This document shows positions 1 to 11,400 of a stretch of 53,435 nt of DNA, piece by piece (the first letter of the stretch is position 1; every line of letters starts with the position of its first letter). The stretch comes from Daldinia sp. FL1419. Its lineage: Eukaryota > Ascomycota > Sordariomycetes > Xylariales > Hypoxylaceae. Both the position numbers and the translations under genes were made by a program. The stretch covers positions 1-53,435 of the forward strand of contig MU623524.1 of the NCBI GenBank assembly GCA_025201765.1, in the 5' to 3' direction. The notes beneath the pieces are model-generated. The model saw nothing but the letters and a program-made list of their open reading frames with translations, ran no database searches and was not told the DNA's origin.

Positions 1-990
1 GCACCCCCCACCCTCCAACAACACGCCACCCCTCCTCCTATCCCCCCCCCCCCCCCCCCCCCCCAGGATAAGTGCGAATGCCCTCATGTACGATACCTAC
101 CTATTCGAACCTCATTTTGATAATATGTTACCCATTTTATCAATAAATATGTTTTATTGAATGATTATTAAGGATATACTTATTTAAACCATATAAAACA
201 CGAGTACTGATCATTAAATTTGAAGTATTGGCCAATAAAATCAAGGTTACGCTTTCCTAAATCAGGTTTAGTCGCCTCAAAATTTTGATTTTGGCAAAGT
301 CGTACATATAGGCCTCCATAATCTTCCCTGAAGCGGTATAAAATCTTGGCACAAGCAACCCCCGTAGCCCCGTAAAGAAAATTGACCAATTGGAATCTAT
401 TAAGCACTAGATATATAACCTCATAACTATGCCTAACTATTAATAACTAGGTAGTTACATGTTTTTTAGAACAAGTTCTGTGATACATCTATCAAGTAAT
501 TCCTACCGAATAGTTGCCTCTCAACAGAGCCATCTCCAACAAGTTAGCTCTATCAATAAACACTTACAACGATCACTTCACAGGGCCTCATAATAAATCT
601 AAAGAGTAACGAAGAGAGATCTTGGCACACTTGGCGCTAGGCTCCAGTGCGGAGCGAGTTCCAGCCGGCTTTCTACCGCTATTAAGGCCTAGTCGTGATC
701 GCCAGTCGTTAAATGATGCAACATCGAGAATTCGGACATGGCGAGTCTTACAAAACCCGAATATCCATACTTCAAAATCCGAGTAACCATGCTAGACAAG
801 TTAACCTTACCAAAAGGCATCCAAGTAGCAGGCAGGCAGCTATGATACGTCTTAGTTTCAGTGAATAAACAACTGAAACGAAGAGTAGATGATTTATATA
901 AAATTTATAGTATCACGACAATGTTCAAAGATAGCCTCGTCGCCCAAAGGGTATCAGTAATTCCACCTCAACCTGTCCGAGTGCCCGTCA
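1..990. other. Gene-free left edge with a 23-C homopolymer
   Basis: I see no supportable gene here. Positions 42-64 are an uninterrupted run of 23 C that follows a C-rich stretch at the very start. A 75-codon open frame on the minus strand (180-407) has no recognisable motif. The rest is mixed AT-moderate intergenic sequence downstream of the minus-strand gene at 994-2006. Confidence 0.5.
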
Positions 991-993
991 GAC

Positions 994-2006
994 CTATCGA
1001 GCCTTAACCTTCCTAATGATAACCTTCCCACCATCCAGTTCCCACCCGACACCATCCTCCGCCGTGAGATTTCCCCATTTCGAGTCCGCGCATGATTCCA
1101 AAAATTCCAAGTCCACGTTTAAGTAAGCCCTCCCAAAGCATTTCAGCAGGTGTTTTCGCATTTCCTCGTTAGCGTATTCGAGTAGCTTTACCTTGTGTCC
1201 ATCGACCCTTCTCTTGAGACGATTGAATTCTACGTAGTTATCGTGTGCCAGCGCATCGAGAACCATGTCGATCTTTGCATCTCTCAGCTGATACTTGTGC
1301 CGTACTGCGAATGCCTCGGCTAGGTTATTTCTTCTACACGCCGTATCAAGGACAAGATAGCCAACAACTTCGCTCATTTCGACCGAAGTCATGTTATGCA
1401 CTGGCTGGATTCGGCGTAGTAAGTGAAGGATAGCGGGATGGTATGACTCTGGGTGCTTGACCAAAACAGAAAGTCGAATGCAAAAGAGGTACACTTGGAT
1501 AGCGAAATCGTCTACACGTTTGGAGGCTACGATACCCTCTCGCAGCTTTCTAAGCGCCGATAAGACGTCGGATAGCCCTTTCGTATTGCTAGGTACAGTA
1601 ACCGGTACCATTGAATGTCGGTTCGGAGTTGGAGTGGAAGGGTCGGCGACCGGCTTCGCAATAGTATTTTCATGCTTGGAGCTAGATGAGAGCTCTATCG
1701 AAGCGAAACGGCGGAGCAGTTCATCACGTTCGCCAGCATCAGAGCAAAATGTCATGTATCGTTCGACGATTTTAGTGTAGTAACGTTCTTGATTCTTGAA
1801 GTCTAGCAATCTGCCCGTGATCTTCTTGTTAGTCGCATTGGACATTTATGATAACCAGAAAAGGCACCAAATCGATTTATCACCAACCTATTATCACCCT
1901 TAGACGGCAAACCCATCGACTCCAACGGATCCAAATCTACCGGTTTAAGACGGCTCCATGGCGCAGAAGGTGTTTTGTTACCTCGGGCGCCCCCGCGTCC
2001 GCGCAT
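994..2006 (-). CDS. PCI/SAC3-like helical protein (CSN8/PSMD8/eIF3k-type), 5' structure unresolved
   Basis: The main open frame runs from an ATG at 1845 to a stop at 994-996 (283 aa). It is a helical protein whose C-terminal half reads like the winged-helix end of the SAC3/GANP and CSN8/PSMD8/eIF3k group: LREGIVASKRVDDF, a helical hairpin with YLVLDTACRRNNLAEAF, then VGWELDGGKVIIRK at the end. Such proteins act as scaffold subunits in mRNA export, proteasome-lid or initiation complexes; which complex is not decidable here. A second frame, 2006 down to 1884 or further, starts MRGRGGARGNK and carries a plausible conserved-looking N-terminus (KPVDLDPLESMGLPSKGDNR). The two frames differ. They may be joined by a small intron, for example 1883-1822 (weak GTGATA donor, phase 0), or by a one-base frameshift near 1850; otherwise the 1845 ATG is the true start. 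The family assignment is by pattern only. Confidence 0.6.
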
Positions 2007-2251
2007 TTTAGGTCATGTCAAGCGACAGCTCAAGTGAAATAGTCGAACGAAGGAAATACTTTCAGGATTTAGACGGTCAAATGGTTGACGAATATGAAGG
2101 TAGTATAGAATGAGTTTGTTGGAATTATTATTATGTCAAAAGGCTTAAATTAAAGCGGCCATCAATAAAACACACCCAGTCCGATAAGGCGATAGGGCGA
2201 TAAAACGATAAAATGATAAAATAAGCCGATAAGACCTAGGTACTGTTGGAG

Positions 2252-2340
2252 GTTGACTAAGTATTTGCTTATAAAAGCTTTTACCTTAGGCCTTAAGGCC
2301 TGTAGTTTTTTTAAGAAATATAATATTATTTTTATCCCTT
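2252..2340 (+). repeat. Direct repeat copy 1 (RIP-like pair)
   Basis: This 89-bp copy pairs with 2984-3072. The copies share the block TTATAAAAGCTTTTACCTTA, and every difference I can see between them is a C/T or G/A transition. That is the signature of repeat-induced point mutation acting on a duplicated sequence. Confidence 0.65.
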
Positions 2341-2983
2341 AATATTTTGGTGAAAACTGTGGACTTATTCCGTTTTGCGTTATGTGGTTTTTTTATTGCG
2401 GTTATTCGAACTTAATGATTCTTTTGATAATAGAATTTGATTTTTGATGAATTATGATAATTTTTTGCCTAATACGGTTGAATATTTTTACTTACCTTTT
2501 TTTTTATTAAAATTTATGGTTTATATAATTTAAAATAATATATTAATAGTTTAAACTAATCCTTATATTGTCCTAAATATATGAAAAATATTAGTTTTGT
2601 AGTTTTATTATTATAGTCCAACTGTAGGTATATTCGTATAACATTTTAATAGTATATAGTATAAGTAGTAGCGTAAGTAATGGTTGGGGATAGTTATTTA
2701 GATAAATGGGAGATATATTATAATGTAGGAATAAGATTGTTGGGATTATGTTTGGAGTTGTGTGGAAGTATGGCGGAGGATGAAAATGGTGGTTCTTTTG
2801 TGGAAGGAAATTGATTTATGTTGTACCTGTAAAATGTAGAAATTGATAAAGTAATTGATAAAATAATAAAATTACAATAATTATAATTAAAAAAGATAAT
2901 GGGATAAATTACAATGGTTTTGTTTTTGGTGTGGCCGATTTGCTTTTGAGTAATTGCTTAGGGAATTTAGCTATGTGTTGAAA

Positions 2984-3072
2984 GTTAATTAAGTATTTGT
3001 TTATAAAAGCTTTTACCTTAGGCCCTAAAGCCTGCAGTTTTTTTAAAAAATATAATATCATTTTTACCCCCC
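2984..3072 (+). repeat. Direct repeat copy 2 (RIP-like pair)
   Basis: This is the partner of 2252-2340, in the same orientation about 730 bp away. About a dozen positions differ, all transitions. This fits the ends of one decayed element (LTR-like) or two dispersed fragments; no target duplication was identified. Confidence 0.65.
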
Positions 3073-3450
3073 AATAGTACCTACCTCCAATAATAAGTGA
3101 GATTAGGTACATAGGTACATATACAAGTGGACTAGGTACATGATGTAATAACGTATTTCTACAAGTGAAATCCGCAGGAGGTAGGTTCAACGTTGTAAGG
3201 ATATTATATAATTTTATATTGCGAGTATACGCTGACAAGAGCGAAATAGTATCCAGAACTAGGCTAAGCACCTTACTTTAGTTAGTCTTTAGATACTTAT
3301 GTACCTAAGCCTTAAACCATGACGCAAGACTCAAAATGCAATGTATAAAATCTCCGTCTTCGAGGTTACCTCCTGGGGAAAACGTCGTTGTCGTTATTAG
3401 TATTAACACAATTCGATTACTCCAAAGTAGACAATTGCAGTATTCTTACT

Positions 3451-3493
<43 letters not shown>
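3451..3493 (+). repeat. ATAC/AT microsatellite
   Basis: An uninterrupted ATAC tetranucleotide run passes into an AT dinucleotide run. It lies about 290 bp upstream of the amidoligase start. Confidence 0.9.
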
Positions 3494-3786
3494 CTATTAA
3501 GGTAATAAAGGTCTTGAATATGATTCATTTGCTTTAACTATGTAAACTGTATCTCTTATTGAAAAGAATGCATAATGGAGTTATTATACAATAGGATCAT
3601 CGCACAATAAACTTATTATACTAACTAGTAAAAGCTCAAAATATCAAATGCGCCGTAAAGACACTATGATTGTCTATTTATTGATTCTCGCATGAATAAA
3701 TATTCCCGCGGCAGCATAACTTAATAAGTTCAACTATATGTTAATACGATTCATCGGACGTTATTATCTAAAGAAACCTTGAAACA

Positions 3787-6358
3787 ATGGCAAATGAACG
3801 TTGGAGAGAGTTTAAACCCGCGCTTAGAACAAGAACCCAAAGATGGAAAGAGTACACGATAGAAAAGGAAGCCTTCGACTTTACGGAGGAGGCGTATGAA
3901 GATCTGACGGGGATCCAAGCGGATGATCGAACCACGATCGGCGTTGAAATCGAGTTTTCTATGGCCGTAGCAAAAAATGAACCTCAAGGTTTTCAGGTAC
4001 ATCCCAACGAGACGCGTTGGACAGACCAAGTCGTGAGATGGGATAAGTCCGTCGATGAAGCAGATCAAACATATCTTCGGAAACTAGTTTCTGTCCGTAA
4101 TAAGATAGTTGACGAATTCGATAGAGGGAATCTCACGGCGGCAAAAAACCCTCAAGATGATCCCTTACTTGTACGATTTGAAAGTGACGATGTAGAATTT
4201 AGCTGGATAAGTAGCTTAATCCCTCCCAGCCATGACCATATTGAAATTCTCGACGAGTGGCATGGAAATTACACATGGGATTGGATGGCGGGTTCAGGTG
4301 CTGAATCCACCATCGTGAACCTAACCAATGTCGAAAGGGGTGCTCGCCAAATGGTAGATAGTTTCAGGGACTATCATGCACAACATGACCTGCGATACCA
4401 TCTTACTCCTAGCGATTATGTCAACGAAATTGACGAGGAGAGGATATCTATCAACTGGTATCACAGACGCCCCCCTAAAGTCCTGCCAAGGCGAAAGAGG
4501 TACAGGAGTATAATAGAACTCTTTCAGAAAAATACGCGGATTGCGATAAAAGAAGAGGCGAAAGAACGAGAACGCGGGTTACAGGACGCACATTATGTTG
4601 ATGTGCCTGGAGCCAAGGCTGAATATAAGGTCTGGAACATTGGTGCGGACAGATCCCAGCATGAAGAAAAAGAAGAGTTCGAAAGGTATCGCGTCCCGCC
4701 TGGGTCCGTTCCCGATAGTTACATGTACACAATCAAGGGGCAACGAAGGATACGTACGAATCCCCGTGACCTTTACTGCTGGTTTCCGGCGGAGATACGG
4801 ACACCCATTTTGGATTTTCGCCAAACCGAAGAGCAATTGCGGATTGCTGTAAGTATTGTCCACGAACCTATAATGTAACTCCTAATCTATAGTGGCTAAT
4901 GCATATATATTATACAGTGCAGAATTCTCCGAGATAATTTTCTTATCCACAAGCCCATGTCAACAATACATGCCGGCCTTCACGTCCATATTGGACAGGA
5001 GGCGGGATGGAGCTTGTTAACCGTCAAGAAGGTAAGCACAACTAGTCTCCTTTTTATATACGACATATACAACCCCCTACTAATGGGCGGGAATATCCGG
5101 AGACTACGGAGCAGGAGTCGAGAATATCTTAATTTTATTATTCGATGATACCAAAATACTGATTACAAGTTGTAGCTTGCGACGCTCTTTTTTCTTCTAG
5201 AACCGAAGCTCGTGAGACTTCATCGGATAGACCGATCTGACGGGAGCAATACTTATCTTGATAGTAATCGGCGTAGTTGCCAGCTAGCAGAGCTGGTGGA
5301 TGTAGGCCGTGAACTCGACAGTATACTGAAGGCCGAAAACGATAACCCGGGTTCTATGCAACGAAGCCTGGACGAGATGGCGCAATATGTGCCACTAGAG
5401 ATAATTCCCGAGGAAGATAATCTTAAAAAGGTAATGGAACGTATATGGAGGTTCCAAACGCTTACAGCTCTATCCGACGGCTTGTCCTTAACTGAAATAG
5501 GTTCACCTTGTTATGTGAAATATCGCATTGAGGGTACAACCCAATCAGGAGAGCCAAGCGCTGATGGCTTTAAATTTGGCACGATAGAAGTCAGGCTCAT
5601 GCAATCAACGTTGGACTACAAGCACATATGGTAAGTGATGAGTCTACACTTGTATTTCCATCCTGTAAAAAAAATAAACTAACCTACTATCTCGCAGGCG
5701 TTGGATAAAAATATGCGTACATCTTGTTGATGTGGCTCGAGACACGCCCAGCAATGAGTTTCTCGAGCTGATCAAAAACCTAGTCGCCACACCCGATAAC
5801 TGGGATCAGTTGCTCGGACTGGATCCAGAGGACATGGCATGGTTTCGTAGCAAAATTAGCCAGAGAACGGGATATTTCCAATACCGCGACCGGGACCGTG
5901 TTAATGTAGGTAACATCTAGTTTCCCCCTTCTTCTTACTTTAGATATTTATATGGCGTGTTTCGACCGTAGCTTAGGCCCCCCATGACTATTCTATTGGA
6001 ATATTTATCACTAACTCTGTCATAGTGGGAATCCCCTTTCATACCTCCAGGAGACGGAGAGGTTGACCTGCCGCAAGCACCGGAATCGAGCGATCCACCG
6101 GAGTCACAACAATCGGGACCACAACAACCGGGGCCACAACAACCGGAGCCACAACAATCGGAATCAGAGGGACCATCGGCATCAGAAGGACCATCGGCAT
6201 CAGAGGGACCATCGGCATCAGAGGGACCATCGGCATCAAAAGCCTTAGTTCATATGATGGAGGGGTTAGGCATCGAAGACCGTCGACGACGGAGGCTCAA
6301 GCGGCGAGCAGAGCAGCGGCTAGGGTGGAGGCATCGACGGTGGGCGCCATACACATAG
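3787..6358 (+). CDS. Putative amidoligase (Amidoligase_2 type), five exons
   Basis: Exons 3787-4848, 4918-5031, 5176-5630, 5698-5905 and 6026-6358 give 723 aa, all junctions in frame with GT-AG borders (GTAAGT, GTAAGC, GTAAGT, GTAGGT donors). The protein has the marks of the glutamine-synthetase/GCS-like amidoligase fold: TIGVEIEFSMAV at residues 50-61 (metal/ATP-site Glu), STIHAGLHVHIG near 369-380 (HxH), and FGTIEVRLMQSTLDYKHIW in exon 3 (E-x-R followed by TLD). Family members join amines and carboxylates with ATP; the substrate here is unknown. The last exon is not part of the domain: it encodes PQQPGPQQPEPQQ, then four copies of EGPSAS, then a basic Arg-rich tail ending at a TAG. A 69-144 nt intron length and CTAAC branch sites support splicing. 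Homologues in fungi are largely uncharacterised. The family call is by motif, not by search. Confidence 0.85.
6167..6238 (+). repeat. In-frame 18-nt tandem repeat (4 units) in amidoligase exon 5
   Basis: Four consecutive 18-nt units of the form GARGGACCATCGGCATCA encode EGPSAS each. A shorter CCACAACAA-based 15-nt repeat lies just upstream (about 6115-6160). Copy number is likely variable between strains. Confidence 0.9.
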
Positions 6359-6869
6359 TCCGCCCATTCTTCCTTCCGCGATGCGTTGAAAAGCCCTTTG
6401 AAGAGGATGGCGCAGGGCAAGGCGCCGCCTGAATACCCTAGGGCACTTGGGTATCTACCTAGGTTGTTTATTTAGAGAAGATAGTATATTGTTTCTCTGA
6501 TACTAATACTAGGTCTTAACATATTTACGTGTCTGTCTGCCCGGGGGATGTGAAGTCCCCATATCGTGAGTTATGCCGGGTTCTAACCTAGATACCTAGT
6601 TACCTATCTCCTATATATTAAGGAAGAGGTCGTCTTGAAGATAGCCCATAGGAAATCCCTCGTAGAGCTTCACATTCCACCAGAAACGACTCCGTTTACT
6701 GATCGTAAGCACGATTATATTCAGACGAATTGATCACGCAAAAACAGATGTTACAAATATTTTACCTGCTTTAACTATGAGCATGATGGATACATAAAGC
6801 CATCTAACCCACCGCCAAGCCGACTCGACTGATTTACTTCTTACACATAACCGGGGTATATTTTCCGCC
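6359..6869. other. Intergenic spacer between convergent 3' ends
   Basis: No gene is seen between the amidoligase stop and the DPM1 stop. The two genes converge, so this holds both 3' untranslated regions and polyadenylation signals. Short TACCTAGGT-type motifs occur at 6456-6464 and near 6590. Confidence 0.6.
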
Positions 6870-7670
6870 TTAGACTTTCAGCCACAAGCTCAGTACGCCC
6901 TTGGCATACTCGACGATCTCGTCGCCGCCGAGCTTTGACTCGCCGTAAAGACGATCGACGAAGGTAATAGGGACCTCGGAGACGCTGAAGCCCATGGCCT
7001 TGGCGCGCACCATCATTTCCATCTGGAAGGTGTAACCCTTACTCTCGGTGCTCTCGATGACCTTCTGCAGCACGGACTTCTTGTAGAGACGGAAGCTGCC
7101 GGTAAGGTCGCTGACGCCGGGACGCAGGACCGTGTCAGCGAATAGGTTGGCGCCGCGGCTGACGAACTTGCGCTTGAGGTCCCAACCATACACACCCCCG
7201 TTGCCCGCGTATCGGGTCCCTGTCACGATATCGAAGTTCCCGGCTCGCTGGCGCGCGATCATCTGCGGGATGAACTTGGGGTGGTGGCTGAAGTCGGCGT
7301 CCATGATGATGACGAAGTTGCCCGTCACGAATTGTAGCCCGTGTACATACGCGGTTCCCAAACCGAGCTTGCCCGACCGTGTCTTGAGGACGACATGCGG
7401 CGAGTAGGCCTTGACTAGCTGTTGCGCTACGACCTGCGTTCCGTCGGGTGAGCCGTCGTCGACGATGATAAGTTCCCAGTCGAGATTGCTGCAAGGCGGT
7501 TAGTTTTTAGCTGTATCCGGAGAAACAATGCATAGTTTCTTCGGAACGTACTTCTCGGTAAAGGTGCGGTTAAGCAGCCATGTGATGATGGGTAGGTTGC
7601 GACGCTCGTTGTACGTCGGCAGGATAACCGAGTACTTGTCTCCGGACGCAGATGCTTTTGTCGGAGCCAT
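6870..7670 (-). CDS. dpm1: Dolichol-phosphate mannosyltransferase catalytic subunit
   Basis: Two exons, 7670-7552 and 7488-6870, with a 63-nt intron (donor GTACGT, acceptor GCAG, phase 2), give 245 aa. It transfers mannose from GDP-mannose to dolichol phosphate at the ER membrane, supplying N-glycosylation, O-mannosylation and GPI anchors. It is a GT2 enzyme: VILPTYNERRNLPI near residues 15-28, IIVDDGSPDGT at 47-57, the metal-binding DAD at 103-105 followed by FSHHPK, then DLTGSFRLYKK and a C-terminal EVPITFVDRLYGESKLGG. It lacks the C-terminal transmembrane helix of the budding-yeast form. It is therefore the short, human/fission-yeast type expected to need DPM2/DPM3 partners for membrane attachment. 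The length fits the family. The start ATG is at 7668-7670. Very confident. Confidence 0.97.
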
Positions 7671-8446
7671 TGTGATTATTTGGAATATAGGAGTTAAAAA
7701 ATAAGAAGAATGGTAATTAGTATAACTAGGCAGCTTAAGAAACTAAATTGAAGTTACAGATATAAAGGTAAAGGAGTGGAGTGAAGTTGGGCGATGCGAA
7801 AGTTGGAATTTCGGCGCGTAGCTTTTGGACAATTGTTCAAACAAATTGTCAATTAACAGTTGACAATGGACAATTGACAATTGACAATTGAACACGGTGC
7901 GACCTGGCGACGTGCCGCTAATTGACGGATCGAAGAGGCGCGTGGGGCCATAACCTTGCAAAGTACGAACCGGATGACTCAGCAAAATTTAGCCCCCTTT
8001 TGGGTTTCTTATTACCCCTTTCTTATTGGTAGCACCTAGAAAATGGCATCTACGAAAACCAAGTAACTAAGGAAAAAAAGAGAAAAGTGCACCTGCAAAG
8101 TCTAAATACAAGTACTGGAAGGTGAAGCTCGGTTCTGATTCTCATTATGGATATATCTGATTTAACTTTACACCAAAATCATATCTTCATTCTACCCAGG
8201 TACATGATCATACCAATTGCATACCTCTAATAAACAGCCACCGCAAAATATGGTATCTGCAACAGGTATATAATACTTCTACCATCTCTATTGTCCTCCG
8301 TGTATTGCAGCCGAGAAGCATTCACTCGGCTATCTAAATGATATCATTCTCATCATAACAAATCGGGGTTTCCACACCCGAGAGGACATACCTACTACTT
8401 AACGTATGACCTAACTCGCATACGACGTCTTATCCGACATAGATGT
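7671..8446. other. DPM1 upstream region and ENA 3' flank
   Basis: No gene is seen. The minus-strand DPM1 starts at 7670 and the minus-strand ATPase ends at 8447, so this spacer is the DPM1 promoter plus the ATPase 3' region. It contains the CAATTG-rich cluster annotated separately. The 80-codon minus frame at 7743-7985 shows no motif. Confidence 0.6.
7827..7893. repeat. CAATTG/TTGACAA repeat cluster upstream of DPM1
   Basis: Within 67 bp there are repeated ACAATTG/CAATTGA blocks in both orientations, ending in three near-perfect 7-bp CAATTGA units. It lies about 160-220 bp upstream of the DPM1 ATG. It could be a simple repeat or a clustered binding site; the sequence alone does not decide. 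Confidence 0.6.
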
Positions 8447-11400
8447 CTATACCGGACTCGCATCTTTCTTTTCTTTCGTACTAGCCCGGGTATCGCCAGT
8501 ATGAGTTCGGCCAATGCTCCTCCAACTCTTTAAACTGCTAAAACTGATCGTGTGATTGAACTTACGGCCACCTTCCTCGCTACCCTGAGAGAATGCACCT
8601 CTGACAACGGCTGCATCCTCGAGTAATCTAAAGTGACGCTTAACCAACTTCCAAAGTTCCACACCGACAACAAATACGATAGTTGCGGCAACAACAAGAC
8701 TCCACTCCCAACTAATGCCAATATGTTTGAAGACATTGGTGTTGATTGTAGGGATGTAGACTACGGGAAATACGCTGAGAGCGCCCAAGACCACTGCCCA
8801 AAACAAGAACTTGTTCTCGTATACGTCTTTGAATAGTGGGAACTTGGAACTGTCATCCGGATTGAGACGGAACATAGATCGGCGAATATCCTTAAATTCC
8901 CAGGCACTGATGAGAATCAGCCACGTTAGCTCCGCGAACACGGTAGCTCGTGCCCTGAACACAGGCTCGCAAAGTCCGTCTTCGCCGTACTCTCTGTTGC
9001 AATTTACGCCGAGCTGTCCTCCGTTCACTCCGTAGATGACGATGACAAATGACATGAGTGACAGCGTACCCATGAGCAGCCCATAGACGAGCATGTCAAC
9101 CAGGATTTGATTTGTGAATACGCCACGCTTCCTATCATGCGGAGGCTTACGCATCACTTCGCGAGAAGCAGGTTCACGGCCAAGCCCAAAGGCAGGGAAT
9201 GACGAGGTCACCATGTTGATCCAAAGAATCTCAAGAGGTGAGATGGGGAACACTGAGAGGCCTGATTCGTCCTGAAACCCAAGACCGCATATGAGAAGGA
9301 TAACTTCTCCCACGTTCGAGGTAAGTAGATGCAAAATGAATTTCTGGATGTTGTCAAACATTCGACGGCCCTCTCGGATGGCAGCAACGATAGAATTGAA
9401 TTTATCGTCAGTCAACACGATCTTCGCAGCAGACTTGGCAACGTCTGATCCTGAGCCCATTGCAATACCAACATCAGCTCGGGACAGCGACGGGGCATCA
9501 TTGACACCGTCACCGGTCATAGCCATATAAGCAGACCGGCGGCGGAGAGCCTCTATCATACGAGTCTTGGTGTCCGGGGCGCAACGTGCAAGAACAAGTG
9601 GTAGTTCCGGCAAGGCGTCGATCTCATCGTCGGTAAGTTTATCAAAGTCGTTCGCCTTCTGTACGATTGCGCTAGCGATATCATGACCAAGGATACCTAG
9701 GTTCCTGGGAATAATACCGACTTCCTTGGCAATTGCTTCAGCTGTAGCAGGATGGTCACCCGTTAGCATGTGCACCTTAATACCAGCAGAAGAACATTCA
9801 GCAATCGCCGGGGTCGTCTCTTTCCGCGGCGGATCGTAGATTCCCGCTAGTCCAAGGAGTGTAAGGCCACTCTCCACCCGCTTCCGCAGAGAATCATCCC
9901 CTTGATCATTTTCAGGCGCGGTCTTTTCCTTATATTTTCCTTCCCATCGCCGACTGGCAATGGCAAGGACACGCTGACCCTGGCTAGCAAAGACATCCAT
10001 TTGTTTTAGAACACGTTCCTTGTACTCCTCAGTCATTGGTTCTTGAGAGTCTTCGGTGCCCACAGTGGTGCAAAGGTCAATAACTCGCTCGACGGCGCCC
10101 TTGGTGAATACCATACTTTGATCGAGGTTCGGAGCATCGTAAACAACAGACATGCGCTTAATACTGCTGTCAAAAGGAAATTCGGCAACTTGCCTCCAGC
10201 CTTCTGCCTCCAAGATCTTCTTTCCTTTCTGAAAACGATGTGCGAATACTTGCAGAGCGATCTCAGTCGGCTCGCCAGTAACTTGCCATTCAGGACGGCC
10301 CTCGCCTGGCTCTGGTTCATGCCTGACGGTAGCAAGGTTGCAAAGTGCAGCGGAACGGAGAAAGGCCTCTAGTCTGGGGTTCATGGTAGCCTCTCTCTCG
10401 TTTTCCTTCTTGTGCCTAGGCGGATTGAGCTTCTCATCAGGAACGTCGAATTTTAGAACTGCCGCGCTACGCTCCTGGTCAAAGTCTCGTTTTTCAGGCT
10501 CTTGTACTTGATCATCGACTTCGGAGAATGTGACCCTTCCCTCTGTTGGGTTGCTTGGGTGCTTGGAGTCTTCGACCGTATAGATTGCCTTGGAGGGAAT
10601 CCATACTTTCCGTACTATCATTGCCCCTTGGGTCAAGGTGCCTGTTTTATCGGAGCAAATATTGGTGACGCCACCAAGAGCTTCTAACGCGGATAAGTTT
10701 CGGACAACTACATTGGCCTTGCGCATAACGGTCACGGCAACTACCATGGTAATGGTTAAGACCCTGGATAATGTATTAGTGTTAGCCGTACTAACGACGG
10801 GATGTATATGCGTGGAGTACTTACGCAACGAGGGACTCAGGTATGATAGCAATGCCAGTACTAATAGCATAAATAACGACTTCCCTGTCACCAGAGAACT
10901 TATTGACAGCGAAAACGATGACAGCAAGCAAAAGAGCACATCCAAAGAGTACATATGCCAATTTTGACAGCTTGATTTGAAGCGGTGTACCTTCAGTCAG
11001 ACCGAGGAACTTACCAACAAAATCGTAAATGCGCCTAGATAGACCAATAATCGGCTGTCGCTTCCCGTACTTTTTATAGTTCATAGAGCGACCAGCTTTA
11101 CGATGTTTCCTCGCGGTCGAAGCAGCAATCTTGCCAACCTCAGTCTGCATACCAGTTGAGATGACGATACCCCTGCCACGCCCTTTTCGAATAGTCGTTG
11201 TACCATAGGCGATGTTTATCCGATCGCCGATACCAAGGTCCGCATCTTCTAGGTGTTCCACTACCTTTTCGACGGGGACTGACTCTCCGGTGAGAGACTG
11301 TTCGTCGGCAGCTAGGTTCATAGCTTCGAAAAGACGGACGTCGGCAGGTACCGTGTCACCCATTTTCAGGATGACGATATCACCAGGCACGACTTCGGCG

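Larger units (their letters stand above)
2007..3786. other. AT-rich intergenic block with RIP-like repeat remnants
   Basis: This spacer separates the divergent genes at 994-2006 and 3787-6358. It holds a GATAAAA-like minisatellite (about 2183-2228), two diverged copies of an 89-bp direct repeat, and an ATAC/AT microsatellite. A 120-codon minus-strand frame (2909-3271) overlaps the second repeat copy. It ends in a Lys-rich stretch and could be a decayed transposon fragment, but I cannot name it. The AT enrichment is strongest between about 2280 and 3080. Confidence 0.5.

Noticed and set aside
2909..3271. 120-codon minus frame as a functional gene
   Set aside because: It overlaps the RIP-like repeat copy and is AT-driven; at best a transposon remnant.
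3451..3493. Telomere or CRISPR-like repeat
   Set aside because: It is a plain ATAC/AT microsatellite without spacers and unlike TTAGGG telomere units.
9291..9530. Plus-strand open frames inside the ATPase, DPM1 and MFS genes
   Set aside because: They lie antisense to firmly supported exons and show no motif; they are shadows of the real frames.
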